Shown here: positions 8,417 through 16,225 of the stretch, one piece after another
Position numbering within the stretch: position 1 is the stretch's first letter
How the letters are laid out: each line of letters opens with the position of its first letter
From: an uncultured Rhodospirillales bacterium
GTDB taxonomy: Bacteria; Pseudomonadota; Alphaproteobacteria; Acetobacterales; Acetobacteraceae
Assembly (NCBI GenBank): GCA_903835235.1
Contig: CAILMF010000032.1
Span: forward strand, 1-44,992
Length of the DNA: 44,992 nt
Direction: 5' to 3'
The notes under the pieces: model-generated
Told to the model about the DNA's origin: nothing
Databases searched by the model: none
What the model saw: the letters and a program-made list of their open reading frames with translations, nothing else
Made by a program: the position numbers and the translations under genes

Positions 8417-9861
8417 CAGCCGCCCAAGCCGCCCCAGCCCCTGCCGCCCTGCCCCCAGGCGCCCAAGCCATAGCCGCCCAATCCCCGATCCCCCTGGCCC
8501 CGGGCGCCCAAGCGACAGCCGCCCAGGCCCCGGCCCCCTTGCCCCCAGGCGCCCTAGCCACAGCCTCCCAGGCCCCGGCCCCCTTGCCCCCAGGCGCTAC
8601 AGCCACAGCCACCCAATCCCCGCCCTTCCTGCCTCCAGGCGCTAAGGCCACAGCCACCCAGTCCCCGGCCACGCCGCCCCAGCCGCGCTTCCCGCTCGTC
8701 CAACTGCTCCCGCCACCGCCCGCACCGCTGGTTTGCATGCTCTCGGCCGCGCATCCGCCCACCGACCTGCGCGTGGTCGGCAAGCAGGGCGCCGCCCTGG
8801 TGGAGGCCGGCTGGCGGTTGCTGCACCTCTGCCCGGCGCAACCCGGCGCGCCCACCACCCATGCCGGCGTCGCCATCCAGGGTTTCCCCCGCGCCAGCGG
8901 CTGGCGCGGCCGGGTGCTGGGCATTCCCGCCCTGGCCCGGCGCGCCGCCGCCAGCGGTGCCGCCGTGCTGCACGCGCATGAACCCGACAGCTGGGTGGCC
9001 GCGCTGCTGGCCGCCCGCCGCAGCGGCGCCCGCGTGGTGCTGGATGTCCACGAACACTACCCCAGCCGGCTGGACCCGCATCTGCCTGCCCCGCTGCGCC
9101 CCGCCGCCCGCGCCGCGCTGCGGCTGTTCTGCCGCTGGGCCGCCCGCCGGGCAGATGCGGTGGTGCTGGCCAAGGACGGCCTGGCCGCCGACTTCCCCGC
9201 CCGCCGACTGGTCCCCATCCGCAACTACGCCGCCCCCAGCACGCTTGCCCCGCGCCAGCACGGCGCCGGCCCGCTGACCCTGCTGCACCTCGGCGCGCTT
9301 GGCCGCAGCCGCGGCTGGCCACAGATGCTGGACGCCCTGGCCCTGGCCCCGCCCGGCACCCGCCTCCGCCTGGTCGGCCGCTTCACCGATGGCTCGGAGC
9401 CCGCCTTCCACGCCCGCGCCGCCACGCTGGGCCTTGCCGACCGCATCACCACCACGCCCTGGCTACCGCACGCCGAAGCCATGGCCGAAGCCGCCCGCGC
9501 CGATATCGGCCTGGTGCTGTTCCAACCCGGGGAGGCCAACCACACCCTGGCCCTGCCGCATAAGTTGTTCGACTGCATGCTGGCCGGCCTGCCCGTCATC
9601 GCCCCGGCCTTCGCCACCGAGGTTGCCGGCATCATCCGCGCCGCCGGCTGTGGCGAGCTGGTGGCAACCGCCAGCGCCCCGGCCATCGCCGCCGCCATCG
9701 CCCGCCTGGCCTCCCCGGCCCGCCGCCAGGCCCAGGGCCAGGCCGGCCGTGCCGCCGCGCTCGGCCCCTTCGGCTGGCCAGCGGAGGCGGAACGGCTGGT
9801 TAACCTGTATCGCTCTCTTGCACCCTTGCCGGCTGGAATGGCGGCCCCGAGCGGCCTATAG
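8413..9861 (+). CDS. Glycosyltransferase family 4 with repeat-rich N-terminal extension
   Basis: A 482-residue protein. The GT-B catalytic part starts near residue 105 (PLVCMLSAAHPPTDLR) and continues through HAHEPDSWVAALL, VVLDVHEHYPSR and the C-terminal ALPHKLFDCMLAGLPVI segment. The first about 100 residues are a Pro/Ala-rich low-complexity stretch containing four 15-residue repeats such as QAPAPLPPGALATAS (residues 23-82) plus degenerate flanks. The start was placed at ATG 8413 because it overlaps the preceding stop as ATGA. A start nearer residue 109 cannot be excluded. Probable role: a transferase in the same surface-glycan pathway. Confidence 0.82.
   Translation: MTAAQAAPAPAALPPGAQAIAAQSPIPLAPGAQATAAQAPAPLPPGALATASQAPAPLPPGATATATQSPPFLPPGAKATATQSPATPPQPRFPLVQLLPPPPAPLVCMLSAAHPPTDLRVVGKQGAALVEAGWRLLHLCPAQPGAPTTHAGVAIQGFPRASGWRGRVLGIPALARRAAASGAAVLHAHEPDSWVAALLAARRSGARVVLDVHEHYPSRLDPHLPAPLRPAARAALRLFCRWAARRADAVVLAKDGLAADFPARRLVPIRNYAAPSTLAPRQHGAGPLTLLHLGALGRSRGWPQMLDALALAPPGTRLRLVGRFTDGSEPAFHARAATLGLADRITTTPWLPHAEAMAEAARADIGLVLFQPGEANHTLALPHKLFDCMLAGLPVIAPAFATEVAGIIRAAGCGELVATASAPAIAAAIARLASPARRQAQGQAGRAAALGPFGWPAEAERLVNLYRSLAPLPAGMAAPSGL
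8479..8658 (+). repeat. 45-bp in-frame tandem repeat (4 units)
   Basis: Four 45-bp units encode residues 23-82 of the second glycosyltransferase, each beginning with Gln and built on (S/A)PxxLPPGAxATAx. A degenerate copy precedes and another follows. The period is a multiple of three, so copy-number change would keep the frame. Confidence 0.85.
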
Positions 9862-9870
9862 CGTCTGGCC

Positions 9871-11826
9871 ATGGCCCTGCGCGCCCCGTACCGAATCCTG
9901 CTGAACCTGCTGATGGACAGCCTGCTGGCCGGCGCCTCGGTGCCGCTGGCGGTGCTGCTGGCCGCCCCCGGCCAATGGCCCGCGGACTGGGTCTGGTGGC
10001 TCGGCGCCCTGCCCGGCGCCGCCCTGGCGCTGCTGGGCGCCGGCCTGCCGCTCCGCCTCTCGCAGCAATACCTCCGCTTCGCCGGCCTGCCGGACCTGAT
10101 GGCCATCGGCGGCGCCGCGTTGGGCGCGGCCATCCTGTTCAGCGCCGGGCTGCACCTGGTGCACGCCTGGGTCTCGCCCAACCCGGCCTTCCCCGCCATC
10201 CACGCCCTCACCCTCGCCGCCCTGCTCGGCGGTCTCCGCGTGCTCGGCCGCCTGCGCCACGCCCGCCGCGGCCCGGAAGCCGAGGTCCCGCAGCAATCCG
10301 TCCTCCTCGTCGGTGCCGGCGATGGCGCCGACCTGTTCATCCGCGCGCTGATCGGCGAGCGTTCCCCCGGCTACCGCGTCCAGGGCATCCTCTCGCTGCG
10401 CTCCCGCCAGGCTGGCCGGCGCATCCATGGCCACCCCATCCTCGGCACCGTGGATGACTGCGGCCCGGTGCTGGAAAAGCTGCGCGCCGAGGGCCGGCTG
10501 CCCGCGCTGATCGTCGTCGCCACCGCCCATGTGCAGGGCCTGGCGCTGGAACGCCTGCTGGACGCCGCGGACCGCGAGGGCATCCCCGTCCGCCGCCTGC
10601 CCAAGATCACCACGCTGGACCCCCCGCGCCGCCGCGCCACGGACCGCCTGGACGATGAGGACAAGCCGCAGCTCGAATTGCGCCCCGTGGTCATCGAGGA
10701 GTTGCTCGACCGCCCGCAGGTGCCGCTGGACCGCGAGGGCATGGCCCGGCTGATCCAGGGCCGCCGCGTGCTGGTCACCGGCGCCGGCGGCACCATCGGC
10801 GGCGAGCTGGCACGGCAGGTGGCGGCGCTTGGCCCGGCACAGCTGACCCTGCTCGACCACGGCGAATACGCGCTCTACGAAATCGACCTGGAATTGCGGG
10901 AACGCCATGGCGACGTGCCCCGCCGCGCCGTGCTGGCCGATGTGCGCGACGAAGCCCGCATCCGCCAGCTGTTCCACGAACTCCGCCCCGAGCTGGTCTT
11001 CCACGCCGCCGCGCTGAAGCACGTGCCGATGGTGGAAAACGACCCGCTGGAGGGCCTGCAAACCAACGCCGCGGGCACCCGCATCGTCGCCGACGCCGCC
11101 GCCAGCGTCGGCTGCCTGGCCATGGTGTTCATCAGCACCGACAAGGCGGTGAATCCCACCAGCGTCATGGGCGCCAGCAAGCGCCTGGCGGAAATGTACT
11201 GCCAGTCGCTGGACCGGGTGGCCCGCACCACCGGCACCGGCATGCGCTGCGTCACCGTGCGCTTCGGCAATGTGCTGGGCAGCACCGGCTCGGTCGTGCC
11301 CCTGTTCCGCCGCCAGCTGGAACGCGGCGGCCCGCTGACCGTCACCCACCCCGACATGCGCCGCTACTTCATGACCGTGCGCGAAGCCGTCGGCCTGGTC
11401 CTCCAGGCCAGCGTCGTCGGCACCACCGACCCGGCCGACCAGCCACCCGAACTGGCCAATGGCGGCATCTTCGTGCTGGACATGGGCAACCCCGTGAAAA
11501 TCGTCGACCTGGCCCGCCGCATGATCCGCCTGGCCGGCCTGCGCCCGGACGAGGACGTGGAAATCCGCTTCACCGGCCTGCGCCCCGGCGAAAAACTGTT
11601 CGAGGAACTGTTCCACGGCCAGGAACCGCCCAACCCCACCAAATTCGAAGGCCTGCTGGTAGCCACCCCCCGCACCGCGGACGCCGCCCTGGTCGGCCGC
11701 GCCATCGACGAAGTCGCCGCCGCCTGCCGCAGCGGCAACCCCCGCGCCGCGCTGGCGCAACTGGCCCGGCTGGTGCCGGAATTCGACCACAACGCAGACG
11801 CCGTGGTGGGCAAGACCGCGCCTTAG
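9871..11826 (+). CDS. Nucleoside-diphosphate-sugar 4,6-dehydratase (PglF/WbpM/CapD family)
   Basis: A 651-residue membrane-bound dehydratase. About four N-terminal membrane segments (residues 8-125) are followed by a first Rossmann-like domain (about 140-250) and the catalytic SDR domain (about 295-640). The NAD(P) site is GAGGTIG (304-310). The catalytic region reads STDKAVNPTSVMGASK, with M433xxxK437 in place of the usual YxxxK, as is normal for WbpM/PglF-type UDP-GlcNAc 4,6-dehydratases. The product is a 4-keto-6-deoxy sugar, the expected substrate of the PLP transaminase at 5925. It starts 9 nt after the preceding gene. Confidence 0.93.
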   Translation: MALRAPYRILLNLLMDSLLAGASVPLAVLLAAPGQWPADWVWWLGALPGAALALLGAGLPLRLSQQYLRFAGLPDLMAIGGAALGAAILFSAGLHLVHAWVSPNPAFPAIHALTLAALLGGLRVLGRLRHARRGPEAEVPQQSVLLVGAGDGADLFIRALIGERSPGYRVQGILSLRSRQAGRRIHGHPILGTVDDCGPVLEKLRAEGRLPALIVVATAHVQGLALERLLDAADREGIPVRRLPKITTLDPPRRRATDRLDDEDKPQLELRPVVIEELLDRPQVPLDREGMARLIQGRRVLVTGAGGTIGGELARQVAALGPAQLTLLDHGEYALYEIDLELRERHGDVPRRAVLADVRDEARIRQLFHELRPELVFHAAALKHVPMVENDPLEGLQTNAAGTRIVADAAASVGCLAMVFISTDKAVNPTSVMGASKRLAEMYCQSLDRVARTTGTGMRCVTVRFGNVLGSTGSVVPLFRRQLERGGPLTVTHPDMRRYFMTVREAVGLVLQASVVGTTDPADQPPELANGGIFVLDMGNPVKIVDLARRMIRLAGLRPDEDVEIRFTGLRPGEKLFEELFHGQEPPNPTKFEGLLVATPRTADAALVGRAIDEVAAACRSGNPRAALAQLARLVPEFDHNADAVVGKTAP

Positions 11827-11847
11827 CCACCCCCGCCGCCACCCGCC

Positions 11848-11877
11848 GTCATGCCCGGGCTTGTCCCGGGCACCCAC
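11848..11877. repeat. palindromic intergenic repeat, copy 1
   Basis: GTCATGCCCGGG followed by TTGTCCCGGGCAC forms an 8-bp stem (11852-11859 with 11865-11872) and a 5-nt loop. A related element in the same orientation is at 14598-14626. This hairpin class is dispersed in many alphaproteobacterial genomes. Confidence 0.7.
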
Positions 11878-11930
11878 GGCCGGCCTGTGGCGCCCAGCCG
11901 CAAAAATCGGGGCGCCGCCCAAGGGGTTGC

Positions 11931-11991
11931 AGATCGGGGCGCCGCCCCGAACCCCGCCAGGGGGCAGGCGCCCCCTGGACCGGCGTGAGTC
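11931..11991. repeat. 61-bp inverted repeat, left copy
   Basis: This element matches the reverse complement of 14660-14720 at about 57 of 61 positions by hand alignment. It contains GGGGCGCCGCCCC and CAGGGGGC..GCCCCCTG palindromes. Its right end overlaps the stop codon of the methyltransferase gene (11990-11992). A further CGGGGCGCCGCCCAAGGGG motif lies just outside (11909-11927), matching the array beyond the right copy. Confidence 0.8.
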
Positions 11992-13654
11992 AGAACTCCA
12001 ACGCCGGCTGGTTGCCCTTTGGGCGCGCCCGCTCCTTCGGCGCCCGGCGGAACCCCTCGCCCCGACCCACGGGCGGCAACCGGTCGCTGTCATCGGCAAT
12101 GCCGTGCATCAGGTCCTCCACCGTGCGGACCATGATCTTGCGGAACTGCCCCAACCCGGTGGAAGCAAAGCCGTGCTTGGCCGCCTCCTCCAGCATCTGC
12201 CTGGTCGGCTTCACCAACGTCACCAGCACCCCGCCCAGCGCGCCTTCCCGCTGCACGGTGCCGACAAGGTCGCGCACCGCTCCCACGCCGACAGTCTGCC
12301 CGCCCTTCACGCTGACAATCACCCGGTCCAGGTCATCCCCCCGCGGGCCGGTGCGAACCCACCTGATGCCATCAATGCCGGAATCCGCGCCCTTGCGCTT
12401 GCCACCCTGCGGCACGGCATCCAGCAGGGAAACCGCCCACCACTGAAACTGGTACTTGTCCCGCAGCGCCAAATCCTGCGCCCCGGCCAAATCCTTCGGC
12501 GTGCCCAGCACCTCGAATTTAATGCCCTCGAAGGCATCCTTCAGCCGCCGCTCGATCAGGCTGATCGCCAGATGCGTCACATCGATGCCGATCCACTGCC
12601 GCCCCAGCTTCTGCGCCGCATGCACGGCAGTGCCGCAGCCACAGAAAGGGTCCAGCACCACATCACCGGGGTTGGAGGAGGCGTTGATGATGCGTTCCAG
12701 CAGGGAGAGTGGCTTTTGGGTGGGGTAGCCGAGGCGTTCTCCAGCATTGGAAGCGATGGGCGGAATGTCATCCCAAAGTGATTGAAGTCTCTCCCCCAGA
12801 CTCTCGTCGGCATACATCTTTAATCTTAGCGCACCACCGTCCTTCATTGGAAAATGAAGCCGGCCCTCCCTATCATATTTCTCCATTCGTTCGCGATTGC
12901 ATGACCATCCGTTCGGATGAGGATTATAGGTCACTCCATTTGAAGCCGTATATGAGTAGTGCAGGTTAGGTCTAATTCCGGGATTTCGCAGCGTTACTGA
13001 CTGCCATCTCCGCACACCTTCTCGATTCGGATATTTTTCCTCTGCCTGCTCATTAGACAATATTTTATACTGTTGGTTCCATAAGTAATTTTCGCTCTTA
13101 GTGTACCAAAAAATAGTGTCGGTTACATCGCCATAGCTGCGACCAACATTGCCATGGGCATGAGTGCGCTTCCAAACGATCTCGGTGCGGTAATTCTCCA
13201 CCCCAAAAATCCCATCCAACACCACCTTCAAGTAATGGCTCGCGGTGGGGTCGCAGTGCAGATACAGGCTGCCACTCGGCTTCAGCACCCGATGCAATTC
13301 TATCAGTCGCACCGCCATCATCACCAGATAGGCGGTCATGTCGTTCTTGCCCAAGGCAGTCACGATGCCGCGCAGCATGGTCGCCGCGTCGGTATGCGTC
13401 GCCTGGGTCAGCACCTCGTCATAGGCCCGCGCCGCGCTGTCGCCCCAATGCCAGGTGTCGGTGAAGGCTTCCAACTGGCTTTCGCTGCTTTCGCCATTCG
13501 GCGCCCGGAACAGCACATTGTAGTTCGCCGCCGAATTGAACGGCGGGTCCAGGTAGATCAGGTCCACGCTCTCATCGGCCAGCAACGCCCGTCCATCGGC
13601 GTCGCGCCCGCGCAACACTTCCAGGTTGTCGCCGTAATACAGTCGGTTGGTCAT
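11990..13654 (-). CDS. DNA methyltransferase (beta-class N4/N6) fused to a nuclease-like domain
   Basis: A 554-residue protein. Motif IV DPPF (36-39) precedes the SAM-binding motif DPFCGCG (335-341), the beta-class order for adenine-N6 or cytosine-N4 methyltransferases. Residues about 160-310 form the target-recognition region. After about 395 comes YQFQWWAVSLLDA, then GADSGIDGI (422-430) and VIVSVKGG (445-452). This resembles an Mrr-type PD-(D/E)xK fold with Ser448 where Glu or Gln is usual, so cleavage activity is uncertain. The start at ATG 13654 is chosen because the family begins NRLYYGDN; an open frame continues upstream to 13849. DNA coding for residues about 172-292 (12781-13140) is about 45% G+C by hand count, far below its flanks. 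Confidence 0.88.
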   Translation of the reverse strand: MTNRLYYGDNLEVLRGRDADGRALLADESVDLIYLDPPFNSAANYNVLFRAPNGESSESQLEAFTDTWHWGDSAARAYDEVLTQATHTDAATMLRGIVTALGKNDMTAYLVMMAVRLIELHRVLKPSGSLYLHCDPTASHYLKVVLDGIFGVENYRTEIVWKRTHAHGNVGRSYGDVTDTIFWYTKSENYLWNQQYKILSNEQAEEKYPNREGVRRWQSVTLRNPGIRPNLHYSYTASNGVTYNPHPNGWSCNRERMEKYDREGRLHFPMKDGGALRLKMYADESLGERLQSLWDDIPPIASNAGERLGYPTQKPLSLLERIINASSNPGDVVLDPFCGCGTAVHAAQKLGRQWIGIDVTHLAISLIERRLKDAFEGIKFEVLGTPKDLAGAQDLALRDKYQFQWWAVSLLDAVPQGGKRKGADSGIDGIRWVRTGPRGDDLDRVIVSVKGGQTVGVGAVRDLVGTVQREGALGGVLVTLVKPTRQMLEEAAKHGFASTGLGQFRKIMVRTVEDLMHGIADDSDRLPPVGRGEGFRRAPKERARPKGNQPALEF

Positions 13655-13783
13655 CCGGCCCCGCCCCATGCGCGGCCATTCTGGCCTTACCCCGCTGCCG
13701 TCGCCATCCCAAAACCGGGCGTCCGGGGCCGCTTCGGCAAGGCGCTGCGCCGCATCGCCGCCACGGACCCGCGCAGGGAAAAC

Positions 13784-13814
13784 TTGAAAACAGGACGAAG
13801 TTCCTGTTATGTTC
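13784..13814 (+). promoter_or_regulatory. candidate promoter with LexA-type box
   Basis: TTGAAA (13784-13789) and TATGTT (13808-13813) are separated by 18 nt. GTTCCTGTTATGTTC (13800-13814) fits GTTC-N7-GTTC, the site known for alphaproteobacterial LexA, and covers the -10 element. A 7-bp palindrome AACAGGA/TCCTGTT (13789-13808) overlaps it. The element lies between the divergent methyltransferase gene and the gene at 13848. Confidence 0.5.
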
Positions 13815-13847
13815 CCGCCCTTTGCCGCCAGGTGAAAGGGCCTGCCC

Positions 13848-14435
13848 ATGTATCCCCGCCGCTACAGCACTCCGCGCCCCTGGGAACCCCTTTCGGACGA
13901 CGAACTCAACGCCCTCATCCCTTTCGTCGTCCATCGCGGCGCCGGCCGCCCCATCTTCGATATCCGCGCCCGGCTGGATGCCGTCTTCTTCATCGTCACC
14001 TCGCCCCATCCCTGGCGCCTGCTGCCGGAGGAAATGGGTCCGGCCGGCACCGCCGGCCGCCAGTTCCGCCGCTGGGCGCATGCCGGGGTCTGGACCCGCC
14101 TGCTGAAGGCCGTGGCGGACCGCGACTGCCCACCCGCCCTGGCCCGGCTGGAACATTGGATCTGCCGCGCCTATCGCCGCGCGCTGCGCATTCTCAAACT
14201 GGCCGGCATCGTCCTGGCGCGTCGCCTGGGCCTGTGTTCCGCCGTGAACGCGCCGTTTGAACTGCTCCCCGACCCCGATTTGTCCAAAAAGCTGCTTCCT
14301 GTGATCCAGGGGCTGATCCGGGACGCCCTTGCCGCCGGTGGCCTGCCCGACAGGGGCATGCTGAAGACCTGCAAGGCCTTCCACTGGCTGGTTGGCGGGC
14401 GTCGGCACCTCTCCAAATGGCTGGCCCCACCGTGA
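13848..14435 (+). CDS. Transposase-derived protein (IS402/DUF4096-like N-terminal domain)
   Basis: A 195-residue protein. Residues about 10-90 resemble the DUF4096 helix-turn-helix region of IS5-group transposases: WEPLSDDELNALIPF, then GRPIFDIRARLDAVFF, WRLLPEEM, FRRWAHAGVWTRLL. No DDE catalytic domain follows. The rest (about 95-195) is basic and has no family I recognise. It may be a truncated transposase or a domesticated DNA-binding protein. A promoter with a LexA-type box lies upstream, GAAAGGG precedes the ATG, and no terminal repeats typical of IS5 are evident next to it. Confidence 0.7.
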   Translation: MYPRRYSTPRPWEPLSDDELNALIPFVVHRGAGRPIFDIRARLDAVFFIVTSPHPWRLLPEEMGPAGTAGRQFRRWAHAGVWTRLLKAVADRDCPPALARLEHWICRAYRRALRILKLAGIVLARRLGLCSAVNAPFELLPDPDLSKKLLPVIQGLIRDALAAGGLPDRGMLKTCKAFHWLVGGRRHLSKWLAPP

Positions 14436-14597
14436 AGGCGCCGCAGCCCCCCGGATTCCCCCGCCAAGCAGCGCCATCCCGCGGCGCCGTTGGGAGAGCC
14501 GTGCCCGCAACGCCGCGCGCACACTGGCCCCGCCCGCCGCGCCGCACCCTCAACGACGCGCCGGCGGTGCCGCATCCGCAAACCCGCCCCCAAATCC

Positions 14598-14626
14598 GTC
14601 ATGGCCGGGCGTGTCCCGGCCATCCA
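14598..14626. repeat. palindromic intergenic repeat, copy 2
   Basis: ATGGCCGGG (14601-14609) pairs with CCCGGCCAT (14615-14623) around a 5-nt loop, within a GTCATGG...ATCCACG frame. It is related to the element at 11848 and has the same orientation. It lies in the 535-nt gene-free interval 14436-14970. Confidence 0.7.
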
Positions 14627-14659
14627 CGCGCGCGCCCTGTCCCGCCCCGGCGCGCGCCA

Positions 14660-14720
14660 GACTCATGCCGGTCCAGGGGGCGCCTGCCCCCTGGCGGGGT
14701 TCGGGGCAGAGCCCCGATCC
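14660..14720. repeat. 61-bp inverted repeat, right copy
   Basis: Reverse-complement partner of 11931-11991. It carries GGTCCAGGGGGCGCCTG and GGGGCAGAGCCCC palindromes. With the left copy it bounds about 2.8 kb holding the methyltransferase-nuclease and transposase-derived genes. Confidence 0.8.
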
Positions 14721-14870
14721 CTATCCCCTTGGGCAGCGCCCCGAGCTTTATCCCCTTGGACAGCGCCCCGAGCTTTATCCCCTTGGGCAGCGCCCCGATC
14801 CCTATCCCTTTGGGCAGCGCCCCGAGCCTTATCCCCTTGGGCAGCGCCCCGAGCTTCCTCCCCTCGGGAC
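14709..14870. repeat. 27-bp tandem repeat (6 units)
   Basis: Six consecutive 27-bp units, consensus GCGCCCCGAGCTTTATCCCC followed by TTGGGCA, begin inside the right inverted repeat. One matching motif occurs outside the left inverted repeat at 11909-11927. Short frames crossing it give only 9-residue repeats and are not credible genes. The rest of 14436-14970 shows no gene. Confidence 0.85.
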
Positions 14871-14970
14871 GACCGCCTCCGCCACCGCATTGCAGCATTG
14901 AAACCAGCAGTGACTTCCGCGCGCCGCACTCCCGGCGTAAGCCAGCGGCGCGACAAGCCGTGAGCGCCCG

Positions 14971-16134
14971 ATGACCAGCACAACTGCCGAAAAGCCCATC
15001 GCCTTCTTCGACATGAAGGCCCAGCAGGCGCTGATCCGCGCCGACATCGACCGGCGCATTGCCGCGGTGCTGGACTCTGGCCGCTTCGTGGTGGGGCCGG
15101 AGGTGATCGAGCTGGAGGAGAAGCTGGCTGCCTATACGGGCGCCGCGCATGCCGTTGGCGTTTCCTCGGGCACGGATGCGTTGCAGATCGCGATGATGGC
15201 CGAGGATATCGGCCCCGGCGATGCGGTGTTCCTGCCGGCCTTCACCTACACCGCCACGGCGGAGGTTCCGCTGGTGCTCGGCGCAACGCCGGTTTTCGTG
15301 GATGTGGAGGAGAGCACCTTCAACATCGACCTGGCCGACCTCCGGCGCCGCGTTGCGCTGATCAAGGCCGAGGGCAAGCTGCGTCCCCGCGCCGTGGTCG
15401 GCGTGGACCTCTATGGCCGCGCGGCGGATTGGCCCGGCATCCTGAAGCTGTGTGCCGAGGAAGGCATGTTCGCGCTGGATGACGCGGCGCAGGCCTTTGG
15501 CGGGGCGCTCGGCAACAAGCGGCTGGGCGCCTGGGCGCATGCCACGGCGTGCAGCTTCTACCCGACCAAGACTCTGGGCTGCTACGGCGATGGCGGCGCC
15601 ATCCTGACCGACGACGCCGAGAAGGCGGAGCTCTACCGCAGCCTGCGCCAGCACGGCGAGGGCAAGTCCCGCTACGAGGTGCTGCGCACCGGCATGAATG
15701 GCCGGCTGGACACCATCCAGGCTGCGGTGCTGCTGGCCAAGCTGCCGCTGCTGGAGGACGAACTCGCCGCCCGCGACCGCGTCGCCACCCAGTACGCCGC
15801 GCGCCTCGGCGGCGCGGTGAAGACGCCGGCGACCCTGCCGGATGGCGTCCACGCCTGGGGCATCTACTCGATTTTGCTGGACAGCGAGGCGCAGCGCACC
15901 CGCGTGCAGGCCGCCATGCAGGCCCGCGGCGTGCCCAGCGCCATCTACTACCCGCGCCCGCTGCACCATCAGCCGGCCTATGCGCCGAAGCACGCCGCCT
16001 GCCTGGCCGGCGGCCCGCCCGCCCTGCCGGTCAGCGAGGACCTGTGCCAACGCATCCTCTGCCTGCCGATGCACCCCTACCTGGATGCCGGCCAGGTGGA
16101 CCGCGTCGCCGACGCGGTCCTGGCGGGGTTGTAG
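14971..16134 (+). CDS. DegT/DnrJ/EryC1/StrS (WbpE-like) sugar aminotransferase
   Basis: A 387-residue PLP enzyme. The N-terminus IAFFDMKAQQALIRADID and VGVSSGTDALQIAM match WbpE/WlbC-type transaminases acting on UDP-3-keto-hexuronates. The Schiff-base lysine lies in FYPTKTLGCYGDGGAI, and LDDAAQAFGG holds the cofactor-binding aspartate. It is a different subgroup from the transaminase at 5925, so the locus may build two amino-sugars or act on different carbons. It ends with TAG. It is separated from the rest of the glycan genes by the methyltransferase module and repeats. Confidence 0.92.
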   Translation: MTSTTAEKPIAFFDMKAQQALIRADIDRRIAAVLDSGRFVVGPEVIELEEKLAAYTGAAHAVGVSSGTDALQIAMMAEDIGPGDAVFLPAFTYTATAEVPLVLGATPVFVDVEESTFNIDLADLRRRVALIKAEGKLRPRAVVGVDLYGRAADWPGILKLCAEEGMFALDDAAQAFGGALGNKRLGAWAHATACSFYPTKTLGCYGDGGAILTDDAEKAELYRSLRQHGEGKSRYEVLRTGMNGRLDTIQAAVLLAKLPLLEDELAARDRVATQYAARLGGAVKTPATLPDGVHAWGIYSILLDSEAQRTRVQAAMQARGVPSAIYYPRPLHHQPAYAPKHAACLAGGPPALPVSEDLCQRILCLPMHPYLDAGQVDRVADAVLAGL

Positions 16135-16225
16135 TGGTGGGGCCGCGTTCGCCCGGGCAAGAAGAAAGATTGAACACCGCCCCCATGTCAGGCTTCCATG
16201 CGGAAGATGACAGAGGGGTGACGCC

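Noticed and set aside
13848-14435. Complete insertion sequence
   Set aside because: Only the helix-turn-helix part of an IS5-like transposase is present, no DDE domain follows, and no short terminal inverted repeats with target duplication were seen next to it.
14392-14901. Repeat protein with 9-residue units
   Set aside because: The frame exists only because the 27-bp non-coding array is a multiple of three. Several frames on both strands give similar repeats, and none has a convincing start signal.
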